The notes: generated by a model from the letters alone, not told the origin. 64,000 bases of DNA from Lysobacter solisilvae (GCF_016613535.2 NZ_CP071518.1:2294001-2358000); one strand, 5' to 3'; positions 51,888 through 62,292 are shown, numbered from the stretch's first letter. Numbers and translations: made by a program.

Positions 51888-53592
51888 TCAGGCGGGCTGG
51901 CCGTGCCCGATCACGCGGTTGCGGCCGGCGTGCTTGGCCCGGTACAGCGCCGCGTCGGCCAGCTGCAGCAGTTCATCGGCCACCTGCGCATCGTCCGGGA
52001 ACATCGCCAGGCCGAGCGATGCGGTGTTGGGCCCGATGATCTCGCGCGCATGCAGCACCGTGGTCGAGCCGATCGCCGCGCGGATCACCTCGGCGCGCGC
52101 CAGCGCCGTCTCGCGATCGGTCTCCGGCAGGACCAGGGTGAACTCCTCGCCGCCGTAACGGCAGGCGACGTCCTCGTTGCGGACCAGTTCGCGCAGCGTC
52201 TGGCCCACGCGGGCCAGCAGCGCATCGCCGCCGGCGTGGCCGTAGCGGTCGTTGAAGCGCTTGAAGTGGTCCACGTCGAGCATGATCACCGCCAGCGGCT
52301 TCTGCCGCCGCTGGCAGCGCAGGATCTCGCGCTGCAGGTGCTCTTCGAGGTAGCGCCGGTTGTACAGGCCGGTCAGCGGATCGTGCAGCGACTGCAGGCG
52401 CAGGGTCTCGCGCAGTTGCAGGTTGACCAGCGACAGGCTCAGCTGCTCGGCGATGGCCTCCACCAGCGTGGTGGCCTCCTCGTCGCCGCCGTGCAGCCCG
52501 TGCAGGTGCAGCAGGCCCAGCGACGTACCCTGCGCCATCAGCGGCACGCACAGCATCCAGGCGCTGTCGGGCGAGCCTTCGGGATGCACGTGCCGGCAGT
52601 GGACATGCCCGCCATGACCCCCGCTGCGGTGCGGCTGGCCGCGGCGCAAGGCCCAGCAGTCGTCGGGCAGGAGCATCGCGTCGCTGGGAATCACTTCGGT
52701 GCCGAACTGGGCAAAGGTCTCGGCCAGGTTCTGCGAGGCGCGCAGCACGTAGCAGCGGCCGGCGGCATGCGGGAGGAGCTGTTCGATGACGCGGGCGGTG
52801 ACGGCCATCGCCTCATTGCGGTCATGGCAACTCTGCAGCAGGCCCGCGTAGGCCCCGAGCAGGCGGCGCTGCTCGGCCAGCCGGTCGCGCTGTTCGATCG
52901 ATTCGGCCAGGCGCACGACGGTCGCGCGCGCCTCGCGCTCCAGGCCTCGCGCACGGCGGTTCTCGCGGGCCAGGCCCCACAGCAGCACGCCCAGCAGCAC
53001 CAGCGGCACCAGGATGCCGGCGATCACGATCGACGTGGTCAGGCTGGCCCGACGCTCGGCCTCGGCGCGGCGCTGGCGCAGGAGCACGCGCTCCTCGGCC
53101 AGGATCTGCTCGGTGGCGGCATTGATGCGCTGCATCTGGGCGAAGCCGGTGCCGACCGCGCCGGCCCGCTGCGCCGCCGCCATGCCCTGCGCGCCCTGCA
53201 GGTCGATCAGCCCCTGCAGGGTGGCGACGCGTTCGTTGACCTGGGCGCGCAGGGCCCTGGCGCGCTCCAGCTGCGCCGGGTTGTCGCCCACCAGCGTGAC
53301 CAGCTCGGCCAGCGCCCGGCGGTTTTCCCGGGAGGCCACCCAGGTATTCGGCCAGCATCGCGGCCTCCCCGGTCAGGCGATAGCCGCGGGCGTGGGACTC
53401 CAGCGAGCGGGTCGTCGAGCGCGCGGATTCGGCGGCGGCCATCACCTGGTAGGTGTGCTCGACCATGTCGCCGCTGCGGGTGTAGCCCCGGATCGCCAGG
53501 ATCATGGTCAGGCCGACGCCGCCCAGCAGCAGCGCCGCCAGGATGAAGGCGGGCATCCGGAACGCCTGCTGGCGGGTCAGGGGGGCATCCAT
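51888..53592 (-). pseudogene. CHASE3-GAF-GGDEF diguanylate cyclase, interrupted by one +1 frameshift
   Basis: Predicted c-di-GMP synthase of about 567 aa if repaired. The N-terminal segment from ATG 53592 has TM1 ([20 protein letters not shown]) and a CHASE3-like sensor start (YTRSGDMVEHTYQVMAAAESARSTTRSLESHARGYRLTG in the family style). At the CCC run 53339-53341 one extra base shifts the frame after LAEYL. The second frame continues VASRENRRALAELV through TM2 (SIVIAGILVPLVLLGVLLW), a GAF-like domain (LPHAAGRCYVLRASQNLAETF) and a GGDEF domain with DPLTGLYNRRYLEEHL and CRYGGEEFTLVL. The shift removes the first membrane segment from the catalytic part. All parts are well conserved, which favours sequence error. 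Confidence 0.85.
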
Positions 53593-53743
53593 GGGCGGAA
53601 ATGTCCTGCGCCTGTGCAACGCCGCGATCCTAGCGCCTGAATGCGGCCTGCGACGTGAGGGCCGCCGGCCCCGCACGCATGCATGGCAGGGTTTTGTGCG
53701 CTGCGGTAGGCTTTCCGGTCTTTCCTCCCGTCAAGTGCCGACC

Positions 53744-56542
53744 GTGTCGACCCACCCCGTCCAGCCCGATCCGAATGCCTCCGAACCGCGCGGGTACGAC
53801 CCGCAAGCCGTCGAGGCGTCCGCCCAGCGGTTCTGGAATGCCCCGTCGTGGGACGGCCGCCGCGCCTTCGAGGTCGACGAGGCCTCCGGCAAGCCCAAGT
53901 ACTACTGCCTGTCGATGCTGCCGTACCCCTCCGGCGCGCTGCACATGGGCCACGTGCGCAACTACACCATCGGCGACGTCATCAGCCGCTTCAAGCGCAT
54001 GACCGGCCACAACGTCCTGCAGCCCATGGGCTGGGACGCCTTCGGCCTGCCGGCGGAAAACGCCGCGATCAAGAACAACACCGCGCCGGCGAAGTGGACC
54101 TACGCCAACATCGCGCACATGAAGGAGCAACTGCAGCAGATGGGCTACGCGATCGACTGGTCGCGCGAGTTCGCCACCTGCCAGCCGTCGTACTACGTGC
54201 ACGAGCAGCGCATGTTCGTACGCCTGATGAAGATGGGCCTGGCCTACCGCAAGAACTCGGTCGTCAACTGGGACCCGGTCGATCAGACCGTGCTGGCCAA
54301 CGAGCAGGTGATCGACGGCCGCGGCTGGCGCACCGGCGCGCTGGTGGAGAAGCGCGAGATCCCGCAGTGGTTCCTGAAGATCACCGACTACGCCCAGGAG
54401 CTGCTCGACGGCCTGGACGCGCTGCCGGGCTGGCCCGACGCGGTCAAGACGATGCAGCGCAACTGGATCGGCCGCAGCGAGGGCCTGGAGATCGGCTTCG
54501 ATGTCGTCGACGCCGACGGCCAGCCGGTCGCGCCGCTGACGGTGTTCACCACCCGGCCGGACACGCTGATGGGCGCGACCTTCGTGTCGATCGCCGCCGA
54601 GCACCCGCTGGCCCAGCACGCCGCCGCGGGCGACGCCGACCTGGCGGCGTTCATCGCCGAACTGCGCCAGGGCGGGGTGTCCGAGGCCGAACTGGAAACC
54701 CAGGTCAAGCGCGGCCGGGACACCGGCCTGCGCGCGATCCACCCGATCAGTGGCGAACAGCTGCCGGTCTACGTCGCCAACTTCGTGCTGATGAACTACG
54801 GCACCGGCGCGGTGATGGCCGTGCCCGGCCACGACGAGCGCGACTGGGAATTCGCCACCATGTATGGCCTGCCCATCCGCATGGTGATCGTCCCGACCGA
54901 CGTGCGCGACGCGCTGGAGGAGATCGAGCGGCACGTGGCCGCCCACGACGACGCGATGAACAGCGCGCTGGGCGGCGGCGGCGCCATCGACGTCTACGAC
55001 ACCGGCGCGGCAGTGCAGGTGGTGGAGGAATTCCAGCGGCGCATCGCCGAAGAAGTGCCGTACTGCGAGCGCGGCTGGCTGGTGAATTCTGGTGAGCTGG
55101 ACGGCATGGATTACGCGCAGGCGTACGAGGCCCTGGCTACGCGCTTCGAGCAGGCCGGGACCGGCCAGCGCCGCGTCAATTACCGGCTGCGCGACTGGGG
55201 CGTGAGCCGCCAGCGCTACTGGGGTTGCCCGATCCCGGTGATCCTGTGCGCCCATTGCGGTGACGTGCCGGTGCCCGAGGACCAACTGCCGGTGGTGCTG
55301 CCGGAGGACGTGGCCTTCAGCGGCGTCGCCTCGCCGATCAAGAGCGACCCGGAATGGCGCAAGACCACCTGTCCGCAGTGTGGCGCCGCCGCCGAGCGCG
55401 AAACCGACACCTTCGACACCTTCATGGAGTCGAGCTGGTACTACGCGCGCTACACCTCGCCCGGTGCGGCGGGGCAGGTCGACGATCGCGCCAAGTACTG
55501 GACCCCGGTGGACCAGTACATCGGCGGCATCGAGCACGCGATCCTGCACTTGCTGTATTTCCGCTTCTACCACAAGCTCATGCGCGACCAGGGCCTGGTC
55601 GCCTCCGATGAGCCGGCCATCAACCTGCTCACGCAGGGCATGGTGATCGCCGAGACCTTCTATCGCGAGCGCGCGGACGGCTCGAAGGACTGGTTCAACC
55701 CGGCCGATGTCGAGGCCGTGCGCGACGAACGCGGCCGCATCATCGGCGCGACGCTGAAGTCCGACGGCGCGGCCGTGCATATCGGCGGCATCGAGAAGAT
55801 GTCCAAGTCGAAGAACAACGGCGTCGACCCGCAACTGATGGTCAGCAAGTTCGGCGCCGACACGGTGCGGCTGTTCTCCATGTTCGCCGCGCCGCCGGAG
55901 CAGTCGCTGGAATGGAACGAAGCCGGCGTGGAAGGCATGGCGCGGTTCCTGCGCCGCTTCTGGCGCGAGGTGACCACGCATGTGTCGCAGCCGGACCATC
56001 CGGACGTCGCCACGCTGCTGGCCTCTGGCGCCGCCCTGACGCCGGCGCAGAAGACCCTGCGTCGCCAGCTGCACGAGGCCATCCAGAAGGTCGGCGACGA
56101 CTACGGGCGTCGCCACAGCTTCAACACCGCCATCGCGGCGCTGATGGAACTGCTCAACCACCTGTCGAAGTTCGACGACATGAGCGATGCCGGTCGCGCC
56201 GTGCGCCACGAGGCGCTGCAGGCCATGGTGCTGCTGCTCAATCCGGTCACCCCCCATGTCAGCCACGCACTGTGGCAGGCCCTAGGGCACCCGGAAACGC
56301 TGCTGGAGGACGTGCCGTTCCCGGTCGCCGATCCCGGCGCGCTGGCGCGCGACAGCGTCACCCTGGCGGTGCAGGTCAACGGCAAGCTGCGCGGCACGAT
56401 CGAGGTCCCGGTCAATGTGGCCAGGGAAGAAGCCGAACGGCTGGCGCTGGCCGAACCGGCGGTGGCGCCCTTCGTCGCCGGCCAGACGGTGAAGAAGGTG
56501 ATCGTGGTGCCGGGCAAGATCGTCAACATCGTGGTGGGTTGA
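53744..56542 (+). CDS. leuS: Leucyl-tRNA synthetase
   Basis: Class Ia synthetase of 932 aa charging tRNA-Leu. Start is GTG 53744, (M)[20 protein letters not shown]; upstream open frame crosses the divergent cyclase promoter and is not supported. The HIGH motif is [19 protein letters not shown] near residue 72. The CP1 editing domain contains [20 protein letters not shown] and the [18 protein letters not shown] editing-site segment, and the KMSKS loop is [15 protein letters not shown] near 690. The C-terminal anticodon-binding domain is complete ([16 protein letters not shown]). Confidence 0.98.
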   Translation: MSTHPVQPDPNASEPRGYDPQAVEASAQRFWNAPSWDGRRAFEVDEASGKPKYYCLSMLPYPSGALHMGHVRNYTIGDVISRFKRMTGHNVLQPMGWDAFGLPAENAAIKNNTAPAKWTYANIAHMKEQLQQMGYAIDWSREFATCQPSYYVHEQRMFVRLMKMGLAYRKNSVVNWDPVDQTVLANEQVIDGRGWRTGALVEKREIPQWFLKITDYAQELLDGLDALPGWPDAVKTMQRNWIGRSEGLEIGFDVVDADGQPVAPLTVFTTRPDTLMGATFVSIAAEHPLAQHAAAGDADLAAFIAELRQGGVSEAELETQVKRGRDTGLRAIHPISGEQLPVYVANFVLMNYGTGAVMAVPGHDERDWEFATMYGLPIRMVIVPTDVRDALEEIERHVAAHDDAMNSALGGGGAIDVYDTGAAVQVVEEFQRRIAEEVPYCERGWLVNSGELDGMDYAQAYEALATRFEQAGTGQRRVNYRLRDWGVSRQRYWGCPIPVILCAHCGDVPVPEDQLPVVLPEDVAFSGVASPIKSDPEWRKTTCPQCGAAAERETDTFDTFMESSWYYARYTSPGAAGQVDDRAKYWTPVDQYIGGIEHAILHLLYFRFYHKLMRDQGLVASDEPAINLLTQGMVIAETFYRERADGSKDWFNPADVEAVRDERGRIIGATLKSDGAAVHIGGIEKMSKSKNNGVDPQLMVSKFGADTVRLFSMFAAPPEQSLEWNEAGVEGMARFLRRFWREVTTHVSQPDHPDVATLLASGAALTPAQKTLRRQLHEAIQKVGDDYGRRHSFNTAIAALMELLNHLSKFDDMSDAGRAVRHEALQAMVLLLNPVTPHVSHALWQALGHPETLLEDVPFPVADPGALARDSVTLAVQVNGKLRGTIEVPVNVAREEAERLALAEPAVAPFVAGQTVKKVIVVPGKIVNIVVG

Positions 56543-56682
56543 GGCCCACCGGCACGACCGGCCGGCAGGAGCCGGCCGCGCCGTGCATGGCGGCCCTGGC
56601 GGCCCGCCGCCGCTACCGCCGGCTATGATCGGCGCGCCGGCAAGGGGCCGGCGTCATGCCGGCCGGACCGGGGGAAGTGGAC

Positions 56683-57240
56683 ATGCGCGTCGTGATGGCA
56701 GGAGTGCTGGGAGGCGTGCTGCTGTTCCTCTGGGGCATGGTGGCGCACATGATGCTGCCGTTCTCCGAGAACGCGATGCTGCAGATTCCCGACGAGGAAC
56801 GCGTGATCGCCGCGGCGCAGGGCAACATCACCCAGAGCGGCGTCTACTTCTTCCCCTACGTCAATTACATGCAGGCCTCGCCGCAGGAGCAGGACGCCTA
56901 CGCGGCCAAGCTTGCGCGCGGCCCCAGCGGCCTGCTGGTGGTGCGGGCGGGCGGCTACGACATGGACATGATCCCGGAGCTGCCGATCGAGGCGATCAGC
57001 AACATCCTGGCCGCGCTGCTGGCCGCGATGGTGGTGTGGGGCCTGCGCGTGGCGACGTACGGCAGGCGGGTGGCCTCGATCTTCGCCTTCGGCGTGGTCG
57101 CCTGGCTGTCGGTGTGCGTGTCGCAGTGGACCTGGTACGGCTTCAGCACGCCCTTCCTGATCAGCGACCTCGTCGACCAGTGGGGCGGGTGGCTGGTGGC
57201 GGGCCTGGGCATGGCGGCGGTACTGAGGCCGCGGGCCTGA
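56683..57240 (+). CDS. Hypothetical membrane protein
   Basis: Protein of 185 aa of unknown family. The start at ATG 56683 has GGGGAAG 6 bases upstream. Predicted helices are VVMAGVLGGVLLFLWGMVAHMML, AISNILAALLAAMVVWGL, SIFAFGVVAWLSVCVSQWTWYG and WGGWLVAGLGMAAVL. A soluble loop (residues 28-95) has PDEERVIAAAQGNITQSGVYFFPYVN. The pattern recalls small conserved membrane proteins in Xanthomonads near leuS, but I cannot name a family. Confidence 0.78.
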   Translation: MRVVMAGVLGGVLLFLWGMVAHMMLPFSENAMLQIPDEERVIAAAQGNITQSGVYFFPYVNYMQASPQEQDAYAAKLARGPSGLLVVRAGGYDMDMIPELPIEAISNILAALLAAMVVWGLRVATYGRRVASIFAFGVVAWLSVCVSQWTWYGFSTPFLISDLVDQWGGWLVAGLGMAAVLRPRA

Positions 57241-57377
57241 TCGTTGCGCGGCATCGCGCGGGGACGGCGTGTCCACGCGGGGTGAAAGGCCCGGCCAGCG
57301 GACCTTTCACCCGCCGCCGGCCGAGGGCTGAACGTCCCGGCTTGCCGCATCCGTCCGCGTCGTCCAGACTTCAGCGC

Positions 57378-58061
57378 ATGATTCGTCAAGCCCTGATCGT
57401 CTCCCTCGCGCTGGCCCTGACGGCCTGCGGCTTCCACCTCCGCAACGACCTCACCCTGCCGCCCGACCTCGGTCCGGTGCAGGTGAAGTCCGTCGATCGC
57501 TACAGTCCGCTGGCCGACTCGCTGCGTTCCTCGATCCAGCGCGCCGGCGTCGCCACCGGCACCGGTGGCCAGAACACCGTGGTGCTGGACCTGTTGTCCG
57601 AGCGCTGGGGCGACACGCCGATCAGCGTGGACCAGTTCGGCCGTTCGCAGGAATACAGCCTGCGCCATGCGGTGATCTTCGAACTGCGCCTGGCCGACGG
57701 CACCGACCTGATGCCGCGGCAGACGATCGAACTGTCGCGCGACTACATTTCCAACCCGGTGAACACCATCGGCACGGAAGGCGAACGCGAGATGCTCGTG
57801 CGCGAACTGCGGCGCGAGATGTCCGCGTCCATCCTGCGCCGCATCGGCGCCGTCGCACGCACCACGGGCCTGACGGCACCGTCGGGCTCGCTGCTCGACG
57901 AGCCGGTGGCCGAGGATGCCGCCAAGGCGGCGCTGGAAGCGGCCGATGCCAATCCGCCGCCCGAGGACACGGCGCCGACCGAGCCCGCGCCTGCCCAGCC
58001 TGCGCCGACCGAGCCCGCTCCGATCGAGCCCGCGCCCGACGTGCCGCCCAAGACGCCCTGA
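57378..58061 (+). CDS. lptE: LPS assembly lipoprotein LptE
   Basis: Outer-membrane lipoprotein that plugs LptD during LPS export; 227 aa. Lipobox LALTACGFHLR gives Cys17 and the characteristic CGFHLRND start. Core segments are LPPDLGPVQVKS, SLRSSIQRAGV and QEYSLRHAVIFELRLADG with RDYISNP. The last 40 residues are a Pro/Glu/Ala tail with repeated PTEPAP units, an extension beyond the usual core. The stop overlaps the holA start (TGATG). Confidence 0.95.
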   Translation: MIRQALIVSLALALTACGFHLRNDLTLPPDLGPVQVKSVDRYSPLADSLRSSIQRAGVATGTGGQNTVVLDLLSERWGDTPISVDQFGRSQEYSLRHAVIFELRLADGTDLMPRQTIELSRDYISNPVNTIGTEGEREMLVRELRREMSASILRRIGAVARTTGLTAPSGSLLDEPVAEDAAKAALEAADANPPPEDTAPTEPAPAQPAPTEPAPIEPAPDVPPKTP

Positions 58062-59107
58062 TGGAACTCAAGCCGGAACAGCTGGCCGCTCAGCTGGGCT
58101 CCGGACCGCTGCGCACGGCCTACCTCATCGCGGGGCCCGAACCGCTGCGGGTGCTCGAAGCCGCCGATGCGATCCGCGCCGCCGCGCGGGCGCAGGGCAT
58201 CGGCGAACGCGAGATCTTCGAAGCCGAAGGCAACCAGCGCGAGCCCGACTGGAGCGCGATGGAGGCCAGCTTCCGTTCCCCCAGCCTGTTTTCCAGCAAG
58301 CGGCTGATGGAAGTGCGCTTGCCCAGCGGCAAGCCGGGCACCGAGGGCGGCCGGCTCATCGCGGAGTTCTGCGCGCAACCTCCGTCCGACATCACCCTGC
58401 TGGTCACCTGCGGCGACTGGAGTCGCCAGCACGGGGGCAAATGGAGCGAGGCGATTGCCCGCGTCGGCCAGGTCGCGATCGCCTGGCCGATCAAGCCGCA
58501 TGAACTGCCCGGCTGGATCGAACAGCGCCTGCGTTCGCGCGGGCTGAAGGCCGAGCGCGACGCCGTCCAGCGGCTGGCCGATCGCGTCGAGGGCAACCTG
58601 CTGGCCGCCGCGCAGGAAATCGAGAAACTCAAGCTGCTGGCCGATGGCGAAGTCATCACCGCCGCGCGCATGGACGACCTGGTCGCCGACGCGGCGCGAT
58701 TCGACGTGTTCCGGCTGATGGACGCGGCCATGAACGGCCAGGCGGCGCAGGTCGCCCGCGTGCTGCGTGGCCTGCGCGGCGAGGGCGAAGCCGTGCCGGC
58801 ATTGCTGGGCATGGTGATCCGCGAGCTGCAGACGGTGGCGTCGCTGGCCCGCGCCGGCAACCTCGCCACGGCGTTCAAGTCGCTGCGCGTGTGGGATTCC
58901 AAGCAGCCCATGTATCGCCGGGCGCTGCAGCGGCACGAGCCCGCGCGCTGGGATGGATTCCTCGCCCAGGCAGGCCGCGTCGATGCGATCGCCAAGGGCC
59001 GTCCGCGTCGCGGTGTCGAGCCCGACGATGCCTGGGTGGCGCTGGAGCGCCTGCTGCTGGCCGTCGCCGAGCCGCGCGCGGCGCGCCTGCTCGCCGCCGC
59101 TACGTGA
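58061..59107 (+). CDS. holA: DNA polymerase III subunit delta
   Basis: Clamp-loader delta subunit that opens the beta clamp; 348 aa. Segments MELKPEQLAAQLGSGPLRTAYLIAGPEPLRVLEAADAIR, SLFSSKRLMEVRLPSGKPG, VEGNLLAAAQEIEKLKLL and ARFDVFRLMDAAMNG follow the HolA pattern through domains I-III. Coupled at both ends: TGATG with lptE and GTGA with nadD. This lptE-holA-nadD order is conserved in gammaproteobacteria. Confidence 0.96.
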   Translation: MELKPEQLAAQLGSGPLRTAYLIAGPEPLRVLEAADAIRAAARAQGIGEREIFEAEGNQREPDWSAMEASFRSPSLFSSKRLMEVRLPSGKPGTEGGRLIAEFCAQPPSDITLLVTCGDWSRQHGGKWSEAIARVGQVAIAWPIKPHELPGWIEQRLRSRGLKAERDAVQRLADRVEGNLLAAAQEIEKLKLLADGEVITAARMDDLVADAARFDVFRLMDAAMNGQAAQVARVLRGLRGEGEAVPALLGMVIRELQTVASLARAGNLATAFKSLRVWDSKQPMYRRALQRHEPARWDGFLAQAGRVDAIAKGRPRRGVEPDDAWVALERLLLAVAEPRAARLLAAAT

Positions 59108-59766
59108 GCCTGGCCGTCTACTACGGCGGCACGTTCGATCCGGTGCACCAGGGACACCTCGCGGTGGCGTGCGCGGCGCGCGACGCGCTGTCGGCCACGG
59201 TCTTCCTCCTGCCCGCGGCCGACCCGCCGCACAAGGGGCCCACGCATGCCGACGCCGACCAGCGCGCGCGCATGCTCGACGTGGCCATCGCCGGCGAGCG
59301 TGGCCTGCGCGTGGATCGCCGCGAACTGCGTCGCGGCGGGCCTTCCTACACGATCGACACGCTGCTCGAACTGCGCGCGCAGTTCGGTCCGCAGGCGCCC
59401 CTGGCCTGGCTGGTCGGCGGCGATTCTCTCAATACGCTGCACACCTGGCACCGCTGGACCGAGCTGTTCGAGCAGGCGCACATCGTGGCCGTGCAGCGGC
59501 CGGGCGCGCGCATCGACGACGAAGCGCTGGCCCGGCAGGCGCCGGAAGTCCACCAGGCCGCCCGCGGCCGGTGGCGGCGGCTGGACGAACTGTCCGCCAC
59601 CCCGGCCGGGGGCTTGGCGGTGCTGCCCTTGCGCGAGCTGCGGCCCGAATCGTCCAGCGAGCTGCGCCGCCGCATCCAGGCCGGCGCGCCCTGGCGCGAC
59701 TGGGTGCCCGCGCCGGTGGCGGGCTACATCGAGCATCAGGGCCTGTATGGCGTGGCGACACCGTAG
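59104..59766 (+). CDS. nadD: Nicotinate-nucleotide adenylyltransferase
   Basis: NAD biosynthesis enzyme converting nicotinate mononucleotide to deamido-NAD; 220 aa. GTG 59104 overlaps the holA stop. The nucleotidyltransferase signature LAVYYGGTFDPVHQGHLAVA is at residues 3-22. ADPPHKGP, WLVGGDSLNTLHTWHRWTEL and the ISSTxIR equivalent PESSSELRRRIQAG follow. Complete. Confidence 0.97.
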   Translation: MSLAVYYGGTFDPVHQGHLAVACAARDALSATVFLLPAADPPHKGPTHADADQRARMLDVAIAGERGLRVDRRELRRGGPSYTIDTLLELRAQFGPQAPLAWLVGGDSLNTLHTWHRWTELFEQAHIVAVQRPGARIDDEALARQAPEVHQAARGRWRRLDELSATPAGGLAVLPLRELRPESSSELRRRIQAGAPWRDWVPAPVAGYIEHQGLYGVATP

Positions 59767-59897
59767 GCGGGCCGTTCGTCGGCCGGTGCGGCCGCAGACG
59801 GCCGTGGGCCCGGCGCTGTCCATGGAAACGATGGGGTCCAGCCCGTCCGTGAAGCCGGTCCAGCGCCCCCGCACACCCGCGTCCACACCGGCTTCCC

Positions 59898-59903
59898 TAT
59901 AAT
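59898..59903 (+). promoter_or_regulatory. -10 element TATAAT upstream of rsfS
   Basis: Exact TATAAT 31 bases before the rsfS start. No recognisable -35 at 16-18 bp upstream (ACCCGC), so strength is uncertain. Confidence 0.5.
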
Positions 59904-59934
59904 CGACCCGCATCCCGCCGAGACCGAGTTCGCC

Positions 59935-60369
59935 TTGACCAGCCAAGCCCAAGTCATCAAGACCCGCCTTCCCAATCCCCCGCCGTCGGCCGATGCGCTG
60001 CTCAGGACGGTGCACGCGGCGGTCGAGGAGCTCAAAGCCCGGGACGTGGTCGAGATCGACGTGCGTGGCAAGAGCAGCGTCACCGACTTCATGGTGATCG
60101 CGTCGGGCACCTCCACCCGCCACGTCAAGTCGATAGCCGACGAAGTGGTGAAGTTCGCCAAGAAGCTCGACATCCAGCCGCTGGGCGTGGAAGGCGAGCG
60201 CGAGGCCGAATGGGTGCTCGTCGACCTGGGCGATGTCGTGGTGCACGTCATGCTGCCGCGCGTGCGCGAGTTCTACGCGCTCGAGCGCCTGTGGACCGTC
60301 GGCGACCAGCCGCCCACGCAGGATGAAGAAGACCGCGAAGGCCACGCCGGGCCGCGCAGCCGGTTCTGA
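59935..60369 (+). CDS. rsfS: Ribosomal silencing factor RsfS
   Basis: RsfS binds ribosomal protein uL14 and blocks subunit joining in starvation; 144 aa. TTG 59935 is the most upstream sensible start, after TATAAT. Core motifs are VVEIDVRGKSSVTDFMVIASGTSTRHVKS, GVEGEREAEWVLVDLGDVVVHVM and REFYALERLW, with a short charged tail. Follows nadD and precedes rlmH, the conserved order. Confidence 0.96.
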   Translation: MTSQAQVIKTRLPNPPPSADALLRTVHAAVEELKARDVVEIDVRGKSSVTDFMVIASGTSTRHVKSIADEVVKFAKKLDIQPLGVEGEREAEWVLVDLGDVVVHVMLPRVREFYALERLWTVGDQPPTQDEEDREGHAGPRSRF

Positions 60370-60602
60370 ATGATGTCGACCGGCGCCGCGCGATCGCGGC
60401 GGCCGGTGGAATGGAAACGGCGCCCCGCGGCGCCGTTTTCCTTTGTGGGGTTTGCCGGTCGGGTCGTGGAATGCGGCGTGGTAGCGGGTCCTGCCGTCGC
60501 CGCACGTCGAACTCACGTGGACTGTCGCCCGCCCAGCGGTCCAACGCGCCGACCCTGCACCGTCCGGCGCGTGAGCCCTGGCGCGTTCGCTACCATGCGT
60601 GC

Positions 60603-61073
60603 ATGAAAGCCAGACTGATCGCCGTGGGCGAGCGCGCGCCGCGCTGGGTCGCCGAAGGCTTCAGCGAATACCAGAAGCGCCTGTCGCACTGGCTGCCGCT
60701 GGAACTGACCGAGGTCGAACCCGGCCTGCGCGGCAAGGGACGCGATGCCGCGCGCGCGATGCAGGACGAGGGCGCGCGGGTGCTCGCCGCACTGCCCCGG
60801 CAGGCGACCGTGGTCGCGTTGGACGGGCGCGGAAAGATGTGGTCGTCCGAACAGCTCGCCCAGCGCCTGGAGCACTGGCGCGGGCAGGGCCGCGACCTGG
60901 CGTTCCTGATCGGTGGTCCGGAGGGACATGCGGGAGAGGTGCTCGCCCGTGCCGACGAGCAGTGGTCGCTGGGGCCGCTGACCCTGCCGCACATGCTTGT
61001 GCGGCTGGTGCTGGCCGAGCAGATCTACCGCGCGGCGGCGCTGCTGGCCAATCATCCCTACCACCGCGCGTAA
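60603..61073 (+). CDS. rlmH: 23S rRNA (pseudouridine(1915)-N3)-methyltransferase RlmH
   Basis: SPOUT methyltransferase of 156 aa acting on pseudouridine 1915 of 70S ribosomes. MKARLIAVGERAPRWVAEGFSEYQKRL is the family start. LDGRGKMWSSEQLAQRLE, FLIGGPEGHAGEVL (SAM-binding knot) and LTLPHMLVRLVLAEQIYRA and NHPYHRA complete it. Between rsfS and rlmH lie 233 bases with no gene. It is followed by repeat array 3. Confidence 0.97.
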   Translation: MKARLIAVGERAPRWVAEGFSEYQKRLSHWLPLELTEVEPGLRGKGRDAARAMQDEGARVLAALPRQATVVALDGRGKMWSSEQLAQRLEHWRGQGRDLAFLIGGPEGHAGEVLARADEQWSLGPLTLPHMLVRLVLAEQIYRAAALLANHPYHRA

Positions 61074-61128
61074 CCGCGGCTGCGGCAAAGCCGGGTGCGG
61101 GGGGCGAAAGGCCGACCCGCGGGCTCCG

Positions 61129-61473
61129 AAAGCCCAATGCTGGGCATTGAAAGCCGCATGCTGGGCTCCGAAAGCCAAACGCTGAGGTCTCAAAGCCAAA
61201 CGCTGGGCTCCCAAAGCCAAACGCTGGGGTCTCAAAGCCAAACGCTGGGCTTTCAAAGCCAAACGCTGGGCTTTCAAAGCCAAACGTTGGGCACTGAAAG
61301 CCAAACGCTGGGCTCCCAAAGCCAAACGCTGGGCTCCCAAAGCCAAACGCTGGGCTTCCAAAGCCAAACGCTGGGCTTCCAAAGCCAAACGCTGGGCTCC
61401 CAAAGCCAAACGCCGGGCATTGAAAGCCAAACGTTGGGCTGAAAGCCAAGCGCTGGGCAATGAAAGCCAAAAC
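61129..61473. repeat. Intergenic repeat array 3, about 16.5 units of 21 bp
   Basis: Sixteen and a half consecutive units AAAGCCAAACGCTGGGCTYYC fill the 514-bp gap between convergent rlmH and tonB-like genes. Fifteen units are exactly 21 bp, one is 19. Positions 1-18 are nearly invariant; the last three vary (CCC, TTC, TCC, CTC, TTG). Each unit can pair AAAGCC with GGCTTT or close variants into a small hairpin. The first two and last three units are the most diverged, as expected for an array growing from the middle. All three plus-strand frames and some minus frames stay open, including repeating heptapeptides, but there is no start-site or codon evidence for translation. Confidence 0.92.
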
Positions 61474-61587
61474 CCTGCGGGGCGGCGCGGGCGACGTCCG
61501 CGCAAGCCGGCAGGATCGCGGCGTACCGCAGGCATCACGTGCCATGCGGCCTTCCCCGGCACGCGGGGAAGGCCATTCCGGAGGGCG

Positions 61588-62292
61588 CTACCGGTTGAGC
61601 GTGAAATCCACCGGCACCAGGCCGATGGCCTGCACGGCGCGGCCGTCCTGCATGGCGGCCCGGAAGCGCCACTTCGACAACACCTGGCGCCTGGCGGCCT
61701 GGTCGAGCGAACGATTGCCGCTGCTGCGTTCGATGCTCACCTCCAGCGGTTTGCCGTCGATGCCGACCAGCACCCGCAGGACGACGGTGCCTTCCGCGCC
61801 CGCGCGGGCGGCATCGCCCGGGTAGCGCGGCGGCGGCGCGATCTCGTATTCCAGGTGGGCGCCGGTGAGCGGTTCGCTGATCGTCGTGGAGCGGACGGGG
61901 GTGACATCGGCGACGACCTGCGCCGGGGGCGGGTCGATTGGCGTCACGTCGGTGAACTCGACCGGGGGCGGCGGCACTGCGATGGGCTGCGTGACCGGCG
62001 TGGTCACCCGCTGGGCCGGGCGTTCGACCGGCACCGTTTCCGGCGGCGGCGGGGGCGGGGGCGGCGGGACCTTGATGGACTCGTAGATCGTGGTCTCCTC
62101 GTCGGCGGCGGGCGCCGGCGGCGCCGCCATCGGCGCCAGCAACAACAGCAGCGCGGCCACGTGGACCGCGATGGCCCCGGATTCGGCGGCGATGCGCGCC
62201 ACGTCGAGTTTTCCCATCGCCTCGCGCAGCACCGAGCCGCGGACGGCCCCGGCCTGCAGGCGGGCGGTTGTCAGATCGAGGGTTTGCGCCAT
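61588..62292 (-). CDS. tonB: TonB-like energy transducer
   Basis: Protein of 234 aa. ATG 62292 (MAQTLDLTT) has GGAGG 7 bases upstream. One transmembrane helix (AESGAIAVHVAALLLLLAPM) follows a 38-residue cytoplasmic head. Then come a Pro-rich periplasmic linker (KVPPPPPPPPPETV) and a C-terminal TonB domain (PRYPGDAARAGAEGTVVLRVLVGIDG, RSLDQAARRQVLSKWRF). The helix sits deeper than in canonical TonB, but the C-terminal fold is standard. It powers TonB-dependent outer-membrane receptors; no exbBD or receptor is adjacent. Confidence 0.88.
   Translation of the reverse strand: MAQTLDLTTARLQAGAVRGSVLREAMGKLDVARIAAESGAIAVHVAALLLLLAPMAAPPAPAADEETTIYESIKVPPPPPPPPPETVPVERPAQRVTTPVTQPIAVPPPPVEFTDVTPIDPPPAQVVADVTPVRSTTISEPLTGAHLEYEIAPPPRYPGDAARAGAEGTVVLRVLVGIDGKPLEVSIERSSGNRSLDQAARRQVLSKWRFRAAMQDGRAVQAIGLVPVDFTLNR

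Noticed and set aside
60661..61545. Minus-strand open frame with a repeating PAFGFGS-type heptapeptide across array 3
   Set aside because: The frame stays open only because a 21-bp unit lacks stops. It runs antisense through rlmH, and other frames across the array are equally open.
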